This document shows, one piece after another, positions 17,360-26,900 of a stretch of 64,000 nucleotides of DNA. Every line of letters starts with the position of its first letter. Within the stretch, counting starts at the first letter, position 1. The stretch is from positions 248,001-312,000 of the forward strand of contig NZ_AOLN01000001.1 in the NCBI RefSeq assembly GCF_000337815.1. Reading direction: 5' to 3'. The notes below the pieces were generated by a model. It did no database searches. It saw only the letters and a list, made by a program, of their open reading frames with translations, and had not been told where the DNA came from. The stretch comes from Haloferax mucosum ATCC BAA-1512. Lineage in GTDB: Archaea; Halobacteriota; Halobacteria; Halobacteriales; Haloferacaceae. Position numbers and translations under genes: made by a program.

Positions 17360-17995
17360 TCAGCAGAGCGGTTTCGGGTCGACGCCGAGGTTGGCAAGCC
17401 CGTCCGCGTAGTCGTCGTAGGCGATTTGGACGACGTATTCGGCGACCATCTTCGCGCGCTCCCAGTCGTCGTCGCTCTCGCACAGTTCGTCCAGCAGGTC
17501 GAGACCGGTGTCGAGGGTGTCTTCGGTTTCCGATTTCAGCTCTCGAAACAGGTCTGCGCCCTGCCTGTCGGCTTCGTTGATGAAAAAGCCGATAACCTGT
17601 GTGTGCGTCCGAAGTGAGACGAGACCGCGGCCGACCATCCCGGCGGCAATTCGTTCGATAGTGTCGTCGCGTCCGCGGAGATAGGCGTGCATCGGGCCGG
17701 GTTCGTCGGGCAGGTCGATGTCGTCGTCGAGCGCGTCGAGCACGCGGTCGAGGTGCGTCGCTTCCTGTTCTGCGGTGGTTTCGAAGGCCGTCTTCGCCCG
17801 CTCGTCGGTCTCACTTTCCGCCCACGTGCGGAACGTCTCGCAGGCCGCGTGTTCCGAGAAGGCGGCGGCGCGAAGCACCGCCGGCTCGGAGAGGTCCGCC
17901 TCGGTGAGGGCCAACAGGAGCTTCGAGGAACCGAGTCGGTCGAGTTCTGTTTGCTTCGCCGTCTCGATGGAGTCGCGGAACGTTTCGGCGTTCAT
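17360..17995 (-). CDS. Ferritin-like/rubrerythrin-type protein
   Basis: 211 aa, all-helical and acidic. Two E-x-x-H-like metal motifs (AAAFSEHAACETF near 45 and TAEQEATHLDRVLD near 75) and a later helix pair (VGRGLVSLRTHTQVIGFF; MVAEYVVQIAYDDYADGL) fit a four-helix di-iron bundle. No rubredoxin domain follows. Rubrerythrin relatives reduce peroxide or store iron; here function is inferred from the fold only. Single gene; start ATG at 17995. Confidence 0.65.
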   Translation of the reverse strand: MNAETFRDSIETAKQTELDRLGSSKLLLALTEADLSEPAVLRAAAFSEHAACETFRTWAESETDERAKTAFETTAEQEATHLDRVLDALDDDIDLPDEPGPMHAYLRGRDDTIERIAAGMVGRGLVSLRTHTQVIGFFINEADRQGADLFRELKSETEDTLDTGLDLLDELCESDDDWERAKMVAEYVVQIAYDDYADGLANLGVDPKPLC

Positions 17996-18174
17996 GGGTG
18001 TTCACTGGGCGGCCGTCGATGTGAACGTTAGCCTCGGTAACCTTTTCCGTACCCGACAACCGGAGTCCGGACTCACAGATAGCGACTTTCCGACGACACT
18101 GACGGTCCTACGGTGCTATCAATAGTGATACCGCGTGGGGAGGGTTGAAATACGGCTGGCTGGTGAGACCAGTT

Positions 18175-19971
18175 ATGACCGACCCCTCGGAACAGGTCAC
18201 TGCCGACGTGAGAAGACGCGTCGATGGACAGGCCCTCCTTTCTCAATTAGATATCGATGACGCAGAAATCGAGTGGCGGAAGTCGTTCGTCCGTCTCTCT
18301 GCGGCGGACGAGCGGCGTGTCAGCGAGCTTCAGCCGCTTTTCGATGAGTTTGCAGACGACTTCGCCGCCAACTTCTACGACCATCTCGGCGAGCACGCGG
18401 AGGCCACGGCGTTTTTCGGCCGCTCGACGAAGACGATGGAGCGGCTACAGGCGGACCAAGCGGCCTACCTTCGACAACTGGCCTCCGGCGAGTACGACGC
18501 CGACTACTTCGCAACGCGGGCGCGAATCGGGAAGATACACGATTTGATAGACCTCGGGCCGAAGTTCTACCTCGGCGCGTATTCGGTGTACTACGAGGGG
18601 ATAACCGAAGCAATCGCGTCCGACGTGAAAGCAGAGTTCGGCGGGTCCGATACTGACACCGCCACTGACGCGACATCTGGAGCCGAATCCGGGGCTGGCG
18701 ACGACGACGGAACTCGGGCTGACGGGCTTTTGCGTGGGTTGTTGTCCGGACTCGGTGACGGCGGCGACCGCGATAGCCTCGCTCGCGGCGGGGGCGATGG
18801 GAATCAGGTCGATGCCGCGGTCGATGCGCTCGTCGAGCGACTCCTTCCGGTGTTGAAACTGCTTTCTCTCGACCAACAGGTTGCGATGGACACGTACATC
18901 CACTCGCACAGCGAGGCCGCGCGGACCGCCGCGGCGCGTCGTCGGCAACTCGCCGCCGAGGTCGAAGCCGACGTGAGCGAACCGGTAGAGGAGTTGCTTT
19001 CGACCTCCGAACAGGTCACCAACCGGACCACCGACATCGAAGCGACCGCCGAAGAACAGGCTGAGGACATGGCCACGGTTGCGGCGGAAGTCTCGGATAT
19101 GAGCGCGACAGTCGAGGAAATCGCGGCGACGGCCGAGGAAGTCGAACGCACCAGCGCGGACGCCGCAGACCGCGCCGCCGAAGGCGAGGATGCGGCCGAC
19201 GAAGCCATCGACGTGATGCGCGACGTCAGTGAAGCCGCCGAAACCGCGTCGAGCGACGTCCAACGCCTCCACGACCAAATCGAGGAAATCGACGAAGTAC
19301 TCGACGCCATCAACGATATCGCCGAACAGACGAATCTGCTCGCGCTCAACGCCTCTATCGAGGCGGCCCGCGCGGGCGAGGCGGGTGAGGGATTCGCCGT
19401 CGTCGCAAACGAGGTGAAGAACCTCGCCGAAGAGTCACAGGCGCGTGCGACGGAAGTCGAGACAACTGTAGACAACATCCAAGAAGACGCACAGGACACC
19501 ATCGACAGCCTCTCGCAGACGACCGACCGCCTCTACGACGGTATCGACCGCGGCGAAGACGTGATGCGGAGTCTCTCGGACATCTCCTCGGCGGTCGAAC
19601 AGGCGACCGTCGGCGTCAGCGAAGTCGCGTCCGCGACCGACGACCAAGCCGAGAGCGCCGAACAAATCGCCGATATGGTCGATGACGCGAACGCGCGTGC
19701 GGACGCCGTCTCAGCGAAAATCGCGGAAATTGCCGACGCGACCCGCTCGCAAACCCAACAGGTCCTCGCAATCCGCGATGCCGCGATGCGACTCGGCGGC
19801 GACGACCGACAGGAGTCGCAACTCGACGACGGTGGAGACCGGCCAGCATCGCAGTCCAGCAGTGGACTTCCGGGCGATATCGACGGCCCGCCGGCTAGCG
19901 TCCTTGACGACACCGACTACGACGACTCGCCGGACCCGAATCTCAGCAACGACGGCGGAACGCCACAGTAA
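18175..19971 (+). CDS. HemAT-type aerotaxis transducer (globin-coupled methyl-accepting protein)
   Basis: 598 aa, soluble. Residues 1-155 are a protoglobin-like sensor globin with the proximal His in [20 protein letters not shown]; it binds heme and senses oxygen. Residues 155-235 are an Asp/Gly/Thr-rich linker unusual in HemAT. Residues 240-300 continue the globin's helices ([20 protein letters not shown]), and 300-560 are a cytoplasmic MCP helical hairpin with the conserved tip [20 protein letters not shown]. The tail (560-598) is polar. The signal goes to CheA via CheW and the flagellar (archaellum) motor. Start at ATG 18175, not the upstream in-frame ATG. Confidence 0.9.
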   Translation: MTDPSEQVTADVRRRVDGQALLSQLDIDDAEIEWRKSFVRLSAADERRVSELQPLFDEFADDFAANFYDHLGEHAEATAFFGRSTKTMERLQADQAAYLRQLASGEYDADYFATRARIGKIHDLIDLGPKFYLGAYSVYYEGITEAIASDVKAEFGGSDTDTATDATSGAESGAGDDDGTRADGLLRGLLSGLGDGGDRDSLARGGGDGNQVDAAVDALVERLLPVLKLLSLDQQVAMDTYIHSHSEAARTAAARRRQLAAEVEADVSEPVEELLSTSEQVTNRTTDIEATAEEQAEDMATVAAEVSDMSATVEEIAATAEEVERTSADAADRAAEGEDAADEAIDVMRDVSEAAETASSDVQRLHDQIEEIDEVLDAINDIAEQTNLLALNASIEAARAGEAGEGFAVVANEVKNLAEESQARATEVETTVDNIQEDAQDTIDSLSQTTDRLYDGIDRGEDVMRSLSDISSAVEQATVGVSEVASATDDQAESAEQIADMVDDANARADAVSAKIAEIADATRSQTQQVLAIRDAAMRLGGDDRQESQLDDGGDRPASQSSSGLPGDIDGPPASVLDDTDYDDSPDPNLSNDGGTPQ

Positions 19972-20077
19972 CGCCAGCGAAACACCGCAGTAACGCGGTT
20001 GAACGCCACAGTAACGCCAGCGAAACACCGCAGTAACGCGGTTGAACGCCACAGTAACGCCAGCGAAACACCGCAGT
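19958..20077. repeat. 43-bp tandem repeat overlapping the transducer stop codon
   Basis: The unit begins GAACGCCACAGTAACGCCAG and ends CAGTAACGCGGTT. Two perfect copies (19958-20000, 20001-20043) and most of a third (20044-20077). The stop codon of the transducer gene (19969-19971) lies in the first copy. The unit itself contains two related 12-mers (CCACAGTAACGC, CCGCAGTAACGC). Confidence 0.92.
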
Positions 20078-20156
20078 GAACGGCGACAGGACCGCGCGGT
20101 AGAGTCTCCGTCGAAGCCGCGGAGCGTTCTTGCGGGCCGAGTACGTAGATGTGAGT

Positions 20157-21296
20157 ATGACTCCCGACGAACTCGCGGCACGACTCCAGCGCGGCGACCC
20201 GACGGCCGTCCTCGACGTTCGAAACCGTGACGAGTTCGACACGTGGCACATCGACGGCCAGCACGTGACAGCGACGCAGATTCCGGCGATCAAGTTCACG
20301 CAAGCTGAGGTGACTGGCACCGTCTCGGACCTCGCAGACCAGTTTCGAGACGTGCCGTCGCCGGTCGTCGTCGCCTGCGGTGAAGGCCGGTCGAGCGCGA
20401 CCGTCGCCGACTTGCTCACCGAGGCCGGCGTCGAAGCCGAAAACCTCGAAGATGGGATGGAGGGCTGGGCGCGCGTCTACCGCGCCCACGAGGTCGAACA
20501 CGACGAGGCGACGGTGCTCCAGTACGACCGCCCGTCGAGCGGCTGTCTCGCCTACATGGTCGTCGGCGGCGACGAAGCGGTCGTCATCGACCCGCTTCGG
20601 GCGTTCGCATCGCGGTACGTCGAAGACGCCCGCGAACGCGGTGCTGAACTCGTCGCCGCCGTGGACACGCACGTCCACGCCGACCACGTAAGCGGCGTCC
20701 GCGCTGTCGCCGAACTCGCGGACGTCCCCGCCGTCGTCCCGGTCGGAGCGGTCGAGCGCGGTCTCGATTTCGACGCCAGACTGGTCGAAGACGGTGACAC
20801 TGTGTCGGTCGGAAACGCATCGCTCACCGCGGTTCACGCGCCAGGACACACGAGCGAGATGACCGCCTACCGCCTCGGCGACCTGCTTTTCGTCGGCGAC
20901 AGCCTCTTTTTGGAGAGCGTCGCACGGCCAGACCTCGAAGACGGCGACGAGGGCGCACCCGACGCGGCCAGACGGCTCTACGAAACGCTCCGCGACCGCT
21001 ACGGCGAGTTCGACGACGAGATACGCGTCGCTCCCGGCCACTACAGCGACCGGGCCGACCCCGACGAAAGCGGCGGCTACGTGGCGACGCTCGGAACGCT
21101 CCGCGACCGTCTCGGGGCGCTCTCGATGGACGAAGCCGAGTTCGTCTCGTTCGTCCTCGACGACATGCCGCCGCGCCCGGCCAACTACGAGCGAATCATC
21201 GACGCGAATCTCGGCCGCGACTCCCTTGACGACGACGAAGCGTTCGAAGTCGAGTTGGGACCGAACAACTGCGCGGCGACGGCGAGCGGCGAGTGA
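20157..21296 (+). CDS. Rhodanese / metallo-beta-lactamase fusion
   Basis: 379 aa. Residues 1-105 are a rhodanese domain (LDVRNRDEFDTWHIDG; active-site Cys in VACGEGRSSATV). Residues 115-330 are a metallo-beta-lactamase domain with the metal motif DTHVHADHVSG, a further His in VHAPGHTSEM, the bridging Asp in LLFVGDSLF and a final His in VAPGHYSD. Such pairs are persulfide dioxygenase or sulfur-transfer enzymes; here the rhodanese comes first. Likely handles glutathione-like thiol persulfides (gamma-glutamylcysteine in haloarchaea). Start at ATG 20157. Confidence 0.87.
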   Translation: MTPDELAARLQRGDPTAVLDVRNRDEFDTWHIDGQHVTATQIPAIKFTQAEVTGTVSDLADQFRDVPSPVVVACGEGRSSATVADLLTEAGVEAENLEDGMEGWARVYRAHEVEHDEATVLQYDRPSSGCLAYMVVGGDEAVVIDPLRAFASRYVEDARERGAELVAAVDTHVHADHVSGVRAVAELADVPAVVPVGAVERGLDFDARLVEDGDTVSVGNASLTAVHAPGHTSEMTAYRLGDLLFVGDSLFLESVARPDLEDGDEGAPDAARRLYETLRDRYGEFDDEIRVAPGHYSDRADPDESGGYVATLGTLRDRLGALSMDEAEFVSFVLDDMPPRPANYERIIDANLGRDSLDDDEAFEVELGPNNCAATASGE

Positions 21297-21332
21297 CGGG
21301 TCGATTGCCGAGACGAGTGGCGAGGTGACTAC

Positions 21333-21368
21333 GAATCGACCGACGAATCGACCGACGAATCGACTGAC
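21333..21368. repeat. 12-bp direct repeat, three copies
   Basis: GAATCGACCGAC at 21333 and 21345, and GAATCGACTGAC at 21357, between the convergent ends of the rhodanese and ferredoxin genes. Non-coding. Confidence 0.85.
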
Positions 21369-21494
21369 GTATTGGTCAACTGACGACGCGTTGGGTTCGT
21401 TCCCGGGCGTGAGCGCGACTCGCTGACCGGGCGCGTAGCGAGAACAAAAAGAATCTGTGCGCGGTCGTGGTCGCCCGCGCGGTGACACCCGTCG

Positions 21495-21821
21495 TTAGTC
21501 GTCGTCTGCGACGGTGCCCGCGGTCGCGGCGTCGTCTTCGATGCTCGGGGGGTAGACGCCGCGGTCGAGCTTCAGGTCGCTCTGCGGGCGAGCCATACAG
21601 GTAAGCGCGTACTTCTCGGCTTCTTCTTCGGTCAGGCCGCGAGCGGCCGGTTGAGTGACGTCGCCTTCGAGAATCTCCGCGGAACAGGCCAGACACATCC
21701 CGACGCGGCAAGAGTACTCCTGTGCGATTCCTTCCTCGATGCAGGCTTTGAGAATCGTCTGCTTGTCGGACACGGTGATGGTCTCGCCCGTTCCGACGAA
21801 CTCGACGGTGTACTCGGTCAT
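21495..21821 (-). CDS. 2Fe-2S ferredoxin
   Basis: 108 aa. Plant-type cluster ligands are visible: YSCRVGMCLACSAEI (C-x4-C-x2-C) and LTCMARP further on. It lacks the large acidic N-terminal insertion of the major halophilic ferredoxin, so it is one of the smaller paralogues. Electron carrier in the cytoplasm; partner unknown. ATG at 21821 preferred, since the upstream codons overlap the TTTATC-type promoter (21853-21860 on the minus strand). The tail after residue 95 is disordered and acidic. Confidence 0.9.
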   Translation of the reverse strand: MTEYTVEFVGTGETITVSDKQTILKACIEEGIAQEYSCRVGMCLACSAEILEGDVTQPAARGLTEEEAEKYALTCMARPQSDLKLDRGVYPPSIEDDAATAGTVADDD

Positions 21822-21902
21822 ACCGCGGCGTATGAGGGAACGCACCAAAACTGTTTATCAAACAGCCGGGTCCGACGGGAGATTCGTCGTCTAAAAGAGG
21901 AC

Positions 21903-22424
21903 TCATTCGGCGGCGTCGGCGTCCGACTCGGCTTCGGTTCCGGTCGCCGACGCGTCGGTCTCCGCTTCCGTCTCCGCCCCTGCCTGCTCGCTTTCGTCTT
22001 CGTCCATCCGAATCGTGAGCACCGGCACCGGCGACGTTCGGACGACGCGTTCGGTGACGCTTCCGAGCAAATAGTGGCTCAGTCCGGTTCGGCCGTGGGT
22101 GCCCATGACCACGAGGTCGATGTCGTGGTCGTCGATGTAGTCCCGAATCGAGCGATAGGCGGTTCCCGTGACCACTTCGGTCTCGATTTCAGCGCCCGAC
22201 GTTTTCGCGGCTTCTTTGATGTGCCCGGTCGCGGCTTCGCCCTCGCGTTCGAGCGCGTTGATGACGACATCGGCGCCGGCATCGAGCGAGGTGTAGATGC
22301 TCGTATCGACGACGTACAGCGCGTGCACCCGTGAATCGTACGTCTCTGCGAGGTCGAGCGCGTGGTCGATGGCGCGCTCGGCGGCTTTGCTTCCGTCGGT
22401 CGGCACAAGGATTTCGCTGTACAT
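21903..22424 (-). CDS. Universal stress protein (UspA family)
   Basis: 173 aa. One Usp domain (1-140): ILVPTDGSKAAERAIDHAL at the start and the ATP-binding run VVMGTHGRTGLSHYLLGSVT (G-x2-G-x9-G[S/T]), so this is an ATP-binding type. Residues 142-173 are an acidic Glu/Ala/Thr tail. Stress-related regulator of unspecific role; single gene with its own promoter. Confidence 0.92.
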   Translation of the reverse strand: MYSEILVPTDGSKAAERAIDHALDLAETYDSRVHALYVVDTSIYTSLDAGADVVINALEREGEAATGHIKEAAKTSGAEIETEVVTGTAYRSIRDYIDDHDIDLVVMGTHGRTGLSHYLLGSVTERVVRTSPVPVLTIRMDEDESEQAGAETEAETDASATGTEAESDADAAE

Positions 22425-22458
22425 GACAGAGTATACTCAGTCGGGAACGGGATTAGTT

Positions 22459-22746
22459 CTACTCCTCGTTCTCGTCGTCTTGGAAGGACAGAATCGACGA
22501 TTCACAGGCCTGTAGGCCGTCGATTCGGGCGGTTCCGTCGTCGAGTTCGACCGTCTCGACGACAGACCAGCCTGACTCGTCGGCGTACGCGGCACCTTTG
22601 ACCCACGAGTCGGTGGCGAAAAGCAGGCCGCGCGCCGGCCCGTCGTTTTCGACGGCGACGACGAGGTCGAACGCCTCGGAGCGATTCAGCGATGTGAGTT
22701 CCTGCGGCTCTAACGGCCGCGGTGGAAGCGAGTCGATGAGCGTCAT
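22459..22746 (-). CDS. Small conserved hypothetical protein
   Basis: 95 aa, acidic, soluble; starts MTLIDSLPPRPLEPQELTSL. It has an alternating strand pattern (FDLVVAVENDGPARGLLFAT, WSVVETVELDD) suggesting a small beta-rich fold. I do not recognise the family. It is divergent from the Agl23-type gene and 34 bp from uspA on the same strand. Confidence 0.65.
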   Translation of the reverse strand: MTLIDSLPPRPLEPQELTSLNRSEAFDLVVAVENDGPARGLLFATDSWVKGAAYADESGWSVVETVELDDGTARIDGLQACESSILSFQDDENEE

Positions 22747-22868
22747 ATCCGTGTGCTACCGGTCGGCGGAGATGATGCTTTCGAAGCTGTCGGTGCCGGC
22801 GCACGATTCGTGGCGCTTCGCTCGAATGTTCCGTAACCTTTCTGCCGTCCGGCGCGCCACGTCTCCTC

Positions 22869-24512
22869 ATGATACCCTCCCGCGTCGGGCAACGGCTCGA
22901 CCGAACGGCGCTCGCCGTCGGCGCACTCGCCCTCGTGGCGCTCGTCGTCCGCCTTGTCGGTCTCGGCGGGCGACCACTCCACTGGGACGAGGCCCGCGTC
23001 GGCTACTGGAGCCTCCGCTACCTCGAAACCGGCTTTTTCCAATACCGGCCGGTCGCTGGCGGACCGCTCGTATACCTCCTCTCGCGGACTTCACTGGCCG
23101 TCTTCGGAACGACCGACTTCGCGCTCAGACTGCCGGTTGCGGTCGTCGGTGCGGTGCTCCCGCTCGTGAGCCTCCTCTTTCGGGACTACCTCGAATCCGA
23201 CGAGACAGTCGCGCTCGCGCTCGTCCTCGCGGTGAACCCGCTTCTCGTCTACTACGGCCGGTTCGCCCGCGGAGACGTGCTCGCAATCGGCTTCGCGTTC
23301 GCGGCCTTCGGGTTTGCGCTCCGACTCGCAAACGGTCACGGACGGAAGAACGCCTACGGTCTGGCCGCGGCCTGCGCGCTCGCAATCGCCGCCTCGGGTC
23401 TCGGTATCGTCGCGCTCTGCTGTCTCGGCGTCGCCGGCCTGCTCGTGTTCGACCACGCCGCGCTCGTGTCGTCGGCGCGCCCCGCCGCGATGCGACTCGG
23501 TGAGTTCTCCGCGCGCCTCCGCGGTGGGGTGACACCGGCCGCACGTGCCGTCCTCGTCTTCGTCGGTCTCTACGTCTTCACGTTCGCCCCGCGAGCGGGC
23601 GTGACCGACAGGGCCGGACTCTACACGCCCGGGACGATTCTCGGCGCAATCGACGTGGCGCTGTTCGAATCCGTGCGCCGGTTCGTCGGCGTCCGCATCG
23701 TCAACCGCTACCCCGGTGCGACACACGAGTATCTCCCGTACCTCGCTAACCTCGGCGAGACACTCGCGCTCGCGGCGCTCCCGGTGACGCTCCTCGGAGT
23801 CGGCGTCTTCGTCGTTGACCGCTACACTGCCGGCGGTCCGCGGCGCGTCGTCTCAGCGGCGGTCTACTGGGCGGGTGCGTCGCTCGCGTTCGTCCCGATG
23901 TTGACTGAGGTGTCTGCCCCGTGGCTCGGCGTCTACGTCGTCGTCCCGCTCGCCATCCCGGCGGCGGTCGGTCTCGCCGCGCTCGGCCGGTGGGGAAGAC
24001 GAGCGTTCGACAGCCAGGATACGCCTCGCGTCGCGGCGGCGATTCTCGTCTTGCTCGCGCTCGGTGCGCAGACCGGCGCGGTTGCGACGACCGAGGTGTA
24101 CGCTCCGAGCGACCGCGACACCAACCTCGCACACTACGGCCAGCCGCCGAGCGACTTCGCCGCGTTCCGCGAGAACCTCTCGACGTGGGTCGGCCCGACC
24201 GAGGATTCGGACGCCGACGTGCTCTACTACGGGAGTTCGATGTACGTCTCGGACGGCGCGGCGGACTACCCGCCGGTCCCCGACGAGTGGGGTGAGCAAC
24301 TGCCGATGGCGTGGTACGTCGAACGAACCGGTGCCGACACGGCGTCCGTGACGGACGCGACCGCGCTCGAACGACGGTCGTCGATTCCGCCGGTCGTCAT
24401 CGCGCCCGCATCAGAGCGCGACACGTTGGCACCGAGACTCGACGGCTACGTCGCACACACCTATCAGACAGGGCTTTGGGGGCGTCCAATCGTCGTCTTC
24501 GTGAAAAACTGA
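22869..24512 (+). CDS. Polytopic membrane protein, Agl23/TIGR03663-type (GT-C-like)
   Basis: 547 aa with about 10-12 membrane helices. After the first helix comes GRPLHWDEARVGYWSLRYLE, the acidic loop typical of PMT/GT-C glycosyltransferases (Asp-Glu). Families of this shape in haloarchaea are called 'flippase activity-associated protein Agl23' and are linked to N-glycosylation or lipid-linked sugar handling. The C-terminal 150 residues form a soluble extracytoplasmic domain. Function is inferred. Monocistronic; rhomboid RhoII, whose loss alters an N-glycan in H. volcanii, lies 3.5 kb away. Confidence 0.75.
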   Translation: MIPSRVGQRLDRTALAVGALALVALVVRLVGLGGRPLHWDEARVGYWSLRYLETGFFQYRPVAGGPLVYLLSRTSLAVFGTTDFALRLPVAVVGAVLPLVSLLFRDYLESDETVALALVLAVNPLLVYYGRFARGDVLAIGFAFAAFGFALRLANGHGRKNAYGLAAACALAIAASGLGIVALCCLGVAGLLVFDHAALVSSARPAAMRLGEFSARLRGGVTPAARAVLVFVGLYVFTFAPRAGVTDRAGLYTPGTILGAIDVALFESVRRFVGVRIVNRYPGATHEYLPYLANLGETLALAALPVTLLGVGVFVVDRYTAGGPRRVVSAAVYWAGASLAFVPMLTEVSAPWLGVYVVVPLAIPAAVGLAALGRWGRRAFDSQDTPRVAAAILVLLALGAQTGAVATTEVYAPSDRDTNLAHYGQPPSDFAAFRENLSTWVGPTEDSDADVLYYGSSMYVSDGAADYPPVPDEWGEQLPMAWYVERTGADTASVTDATALERRSSIPPVVIAPASERDTLAPRLDGYVAHTYQTGLWGRPIVVFVKN

Positions 24513-24553
24513 GAGACTGCAAGACCGAGAACCGCCGAGAGACCGCGGCGCGC

Positions 24554-25504
24554 TTATCTAAATCCCATCGCTTCGATCTGTTCTTGGTAGCGGTTCCGGA
24601 TGGTGACCTCGGTGACCTGCGCGACGTCCGCGACTTCGCGCTGAGTCTTTTTTTCGTTGCAGAGAAGCGAGGCCGCGTAGATTGCGGCGGCGGCGAATCC
24701 GGTCGGAGACTTCCCGGAGAGAAGTCCCTGTTCCGCGGAGACATCGATAATCTCGGTCGCCTTCGCCTGTACCTCCTCGGAGAGTTCGAGTGCGGAGGCG
24801 AACCGGGGGACGAACTGCTTCGGGTCGACCGGCTTGAGTTCCAATCCGAGTTCCTGGGAAATGTAGCGGTACGTGCGACCGATTTCTTTCTGCGGGACGC
24901 GAGACACTTCGGCGACTTCGTCGAGCGAGCGCGGGATTCCCTCCTGCCGACAGGCGGCGTAGAGCGCCGATGTGGCGACGCCCTCGATAGACCGCCCGCG
25001 AATCAGGTCTTCGTTGAGGGCGCGTCGGTAGATGACGGATGCGACCTCGCGTACCGACCGCGGTACGCCGAGTGCGGACGCCATCCGGTCGATTTCACTG
25101 AGTGCGAACTGGAGGTTTCGCTCGCCCGCGTCTTTCGTTCGAATTCGTTCCTGCCACTTTCGAAGCCGGTGCATCTGCGACCGCTTTTCGGACGAGAGCG
25201 ACCGACCGTAGGCGTCTTTGTCCTTCCAGTCGATGGTCGTCGTCAACCCGCGGTCGTGCATCGTCTCGGTGATGGGAGCACCGACGCGCGACTTCGACTG
25301 GCGTTCGGAGTGGTTGAACGCGCGCCACTCCGGACCACGGTCGATCTGTCGCTCATCGAGAACGAGACCACAGTCGTCACACACTAACTCCCCCTGATCT
25401 GCGTCTGTGACGATCTGGTCCGACCCGCACTCCGGGCAGTTGACTTGCTCGTCCTCTTGTGCCGTTGCCTCCTCTCGCTGACGCTGCCGGCTCGGACGTT
25501 CCAT
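24554..25504 (-). CDS. tfb: Transcription initiation factor IIB
   Basis: 316 aa. N-terminal zinc ribbon (CPECGSDQ ... CDDCGLVLD), B-reader/B-linker region ([20 protein letters not shown]), and two cyclin-like repeats (about 130-215 and 225-312) that hold the TBP-TATA complex. Recruits RNA polymerase to promoters. Haloarchaea carry many TFBs; this is one paralogue and the number cannot be assigned from sequence. A TTTAAA box lies about 28 bp upstream and the transcript is leaderless. Confidence 0.97.
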   Translation of the reverse strand: MERPSRQRQREEATAQEDEQVNCPECGSDQIVTDADQGELVCDDCGLVLDERQIDRGPEWRAFNHSERQSKSRVGAPITETMHDRGLTTTIDWKDKDAYGRSLSSEKRSQMHRLRKWQERIRTKDAGERNLQFALSEIDRMASALGVPRSVREVASVIYRRALNEDLIRGRSIEGVATSALYAACRQEGIPRSLDEVAEVSRVPQKEIGRTYRYISQELGLELKPVDPKQFVPRFASALELSEEVQAKATEIIDVSAEQGLLSGKSPTGFAAAAIYAASLLCNEKKTQREVADVAQVTEVTIRNRYQEQIEAMGFR

Positions 25505-25506
25505 TA

Positions 25507-25540
25507 AAAGGTTTCTGGTGGAGCGTGAATTTAAACCTTT
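25507..25540 (-). promoter_or_regulatory. tfb promoter with perfect 8-bp inverted repeat
   Basis: AAAGGTTT (25507-25514) and AAACCTTT (25533-25540) are exact reverse complements, 18 bp apart. The distal arm overlaps the TATA box (TTTAAA, 25530-25535) and the proximal arm lies directly before the ATG at 25504, spanning the expected transcription start. A dimeric regulator or autoregulation is possible; not known. Confidence 0.5.
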
Positions 25541-25645
25541 GTAACAGAATTATGACACAGGTCGCAGTCGTGCGATTCGAGGCGTTCGGATTCAGGTCGT
25601 TCCGACTCAACTACTAATACAGTTCCCTGACAAACGGTAAATCAG

Positions 25646-26659
25646 ATGGTAAGACGTGTTACCCTGACCCTCGGTATCGTATTACTCGTTGTTCTGGCTG
25701 GGTGCGTCGGTGTGGGTGGCGCAGACACCGAATCTCCGACGGCGGAATTGACACCGACCGAATCAGTAGCCGCCGAAACGACGGCCGCGGAGACGACGGT
25801 CACTGAGACGACCACCACCAATCAGTCGGCATCGGTGACCGCCGTGTCGGGTGACGTCACGGTCGAAGTCGTCGAAGTCGTTGACGGCGATACGATAAAG
25901 GTCGTCATGCCGAACGGGTCCCGCGAGACGATTCGACTCCTCGGCGTCGATACGCCCGAGGTCTACGGCGAAAATACGCCTGACGAGTTCAAGGGCGTCC
26001 CCGAGACCGACGCCGGAAAACGGTGTCTCGGCGAGGCGGGCGAGGACGCGAGCGCCTACGCGAAGTCGAGACTCTCCGGGCGGACCGTCGAACTCAGATA
26101 CGACGAGAAAGCCGGAAAGCGCGGCTACTACGGCCGGATTCTCGCCTACGTCGTCGTTGACGGCTCGGAGTTCAACTACGACCTCATCACCGAGGGGCAC
26201 GCTCGATTCTACGACAGTTCGTTCGAAGAGCGCGAGCGGTACGACCGCGCCGAACGCGAAGCACGCGAGCGCGGCGTCGGTCTCTGGTCCTGTGCGACCG
26301 AGGGTGGTGACGGCGGTTCGGACAACGACGACGGACTGTCCGTCACCGTCGCCGCCGACGCGCCCGGAAACGACAACAACAACCTCAACGAAGAGACGGT
26401 GACGCTCGAAAACGGCGGCGACAGCGCTATCGACCTCTCGGGGTGGACTATCTCGGACGCCGCGGGTTCGACGTACACCTTTGCCGACGGGACGGAACTT
26501 GCGAGCGGCGCGACGATTACGCTCCACACCGGGTCGGGGTCAGACACGGCAACCGACGTGTACTGGGAACGCGCTGGTGCGGTCTGGAACAACGGCGGCG
26601 ATACGGTCACGGTGCGCGACGCGACTGGTTCGGAAGTCCTCACGCACACGTACGACTGA
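25646..26659 (+). CDS. Secreted lipoprotein nuclease: SNase domain plus lamin-tail domain
   Basis: 337 aa. Lipobox LVVLAGC (Cys near 21) after a short signal, then a Thr/Glu-rich spacer. Residues 70-215 are a staphylococcal-nuclease domain (VEVVDGDTIKV, RLLGVDTPEV, GRILAYV, ERYDRAEREARERGVGLW) with the usual Asp/Arg/Glu catalytic residues. Residues 225-337 are a lamin-tail-like beta domain (LNEETVTLENGGDSAIDLSG; WTISDAAGSTYTFADG). It probably degrades extracellular DNA at the cell surface; the beta domain may bind substrate or envelope. Single gene. Confidence 0.9.
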   Translation: MVRRVTLTLGIVLLVVLAGCVGVGGADTESPTAELTPTESVAAETTAAETTVTETTTTNQSASVTAVSGDVTVEVVEVVDGDTIKVVMPNGSRETIRLLGVDTPEVYGENTPDEFKGVPETDAGKRCLGEAGEDASAYAKSRLSGRTVELRYDEKAGKRGYYGRILAYVVVDGSEFNYDLITEGHARFYDSSFEERERYDRAEREARERGVGLWSCATEGGDGGSDNDDGLSVTVAADAPGNDNNNLNEETVTLENGGDSAIDLSGWTISDAAGSTYTFADGTELASGATITLHTGSGSDTATDVYWERAGAVWNNGGDTVTVRDATGSEVLTHTYD

Positions 26660-26867
26660 AAAACTGACCGCGTGCTACTTCGACGCGGGGACCGTGCGAC
26701 TCCACATCCCGTGTGGGGGATGGGGGTTGGAGCGTGTGACCCCCGGAAGCCCTACGTTCTGCTCGATTATCAGTGTCTAGTCTGTTTTTCCGGTCGCATA
26801 CGCCGTCTTCGACCCGCTGACCCGGAGCGCCACGTCATAAAAAATTACTATTGCGCATTTCCAAAGC

Positions 26868-26875
26868 TATATACA
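26868..26875 (+). promoter_or_regulatory. TATA box for the 26901 operon
   Basis: CTATATAC sits 26-33 bp ahead of the ATG at 26901 in an AT-rich patch (26837-26885), giving a leaderless two-gene transcript. The rest of the 26660-26900 gap holds no gene; a weak CATCCC/GGGATG hairpin at 26705-26722 may end the nuclease transcript. Confidence 0.6.
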
Positions 26876-26900
26876 TAACCAAAGGAAATGTGAGGGTGTC

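Noticed and set aside
19917-21488. 523-codon minus-strand frame across the 43-bp repeats
   Set aside because: Runs opposite the rhodanese-lactamase gene and through repeats; no conserved domain; only the plus frame has catalytic motifs.
26705-26722. CATCCC/GGGATG hairpin as strong terminator
   Set aside because: Only 6 bp, no T run; kept only as a weak possibility in the promoter entry.
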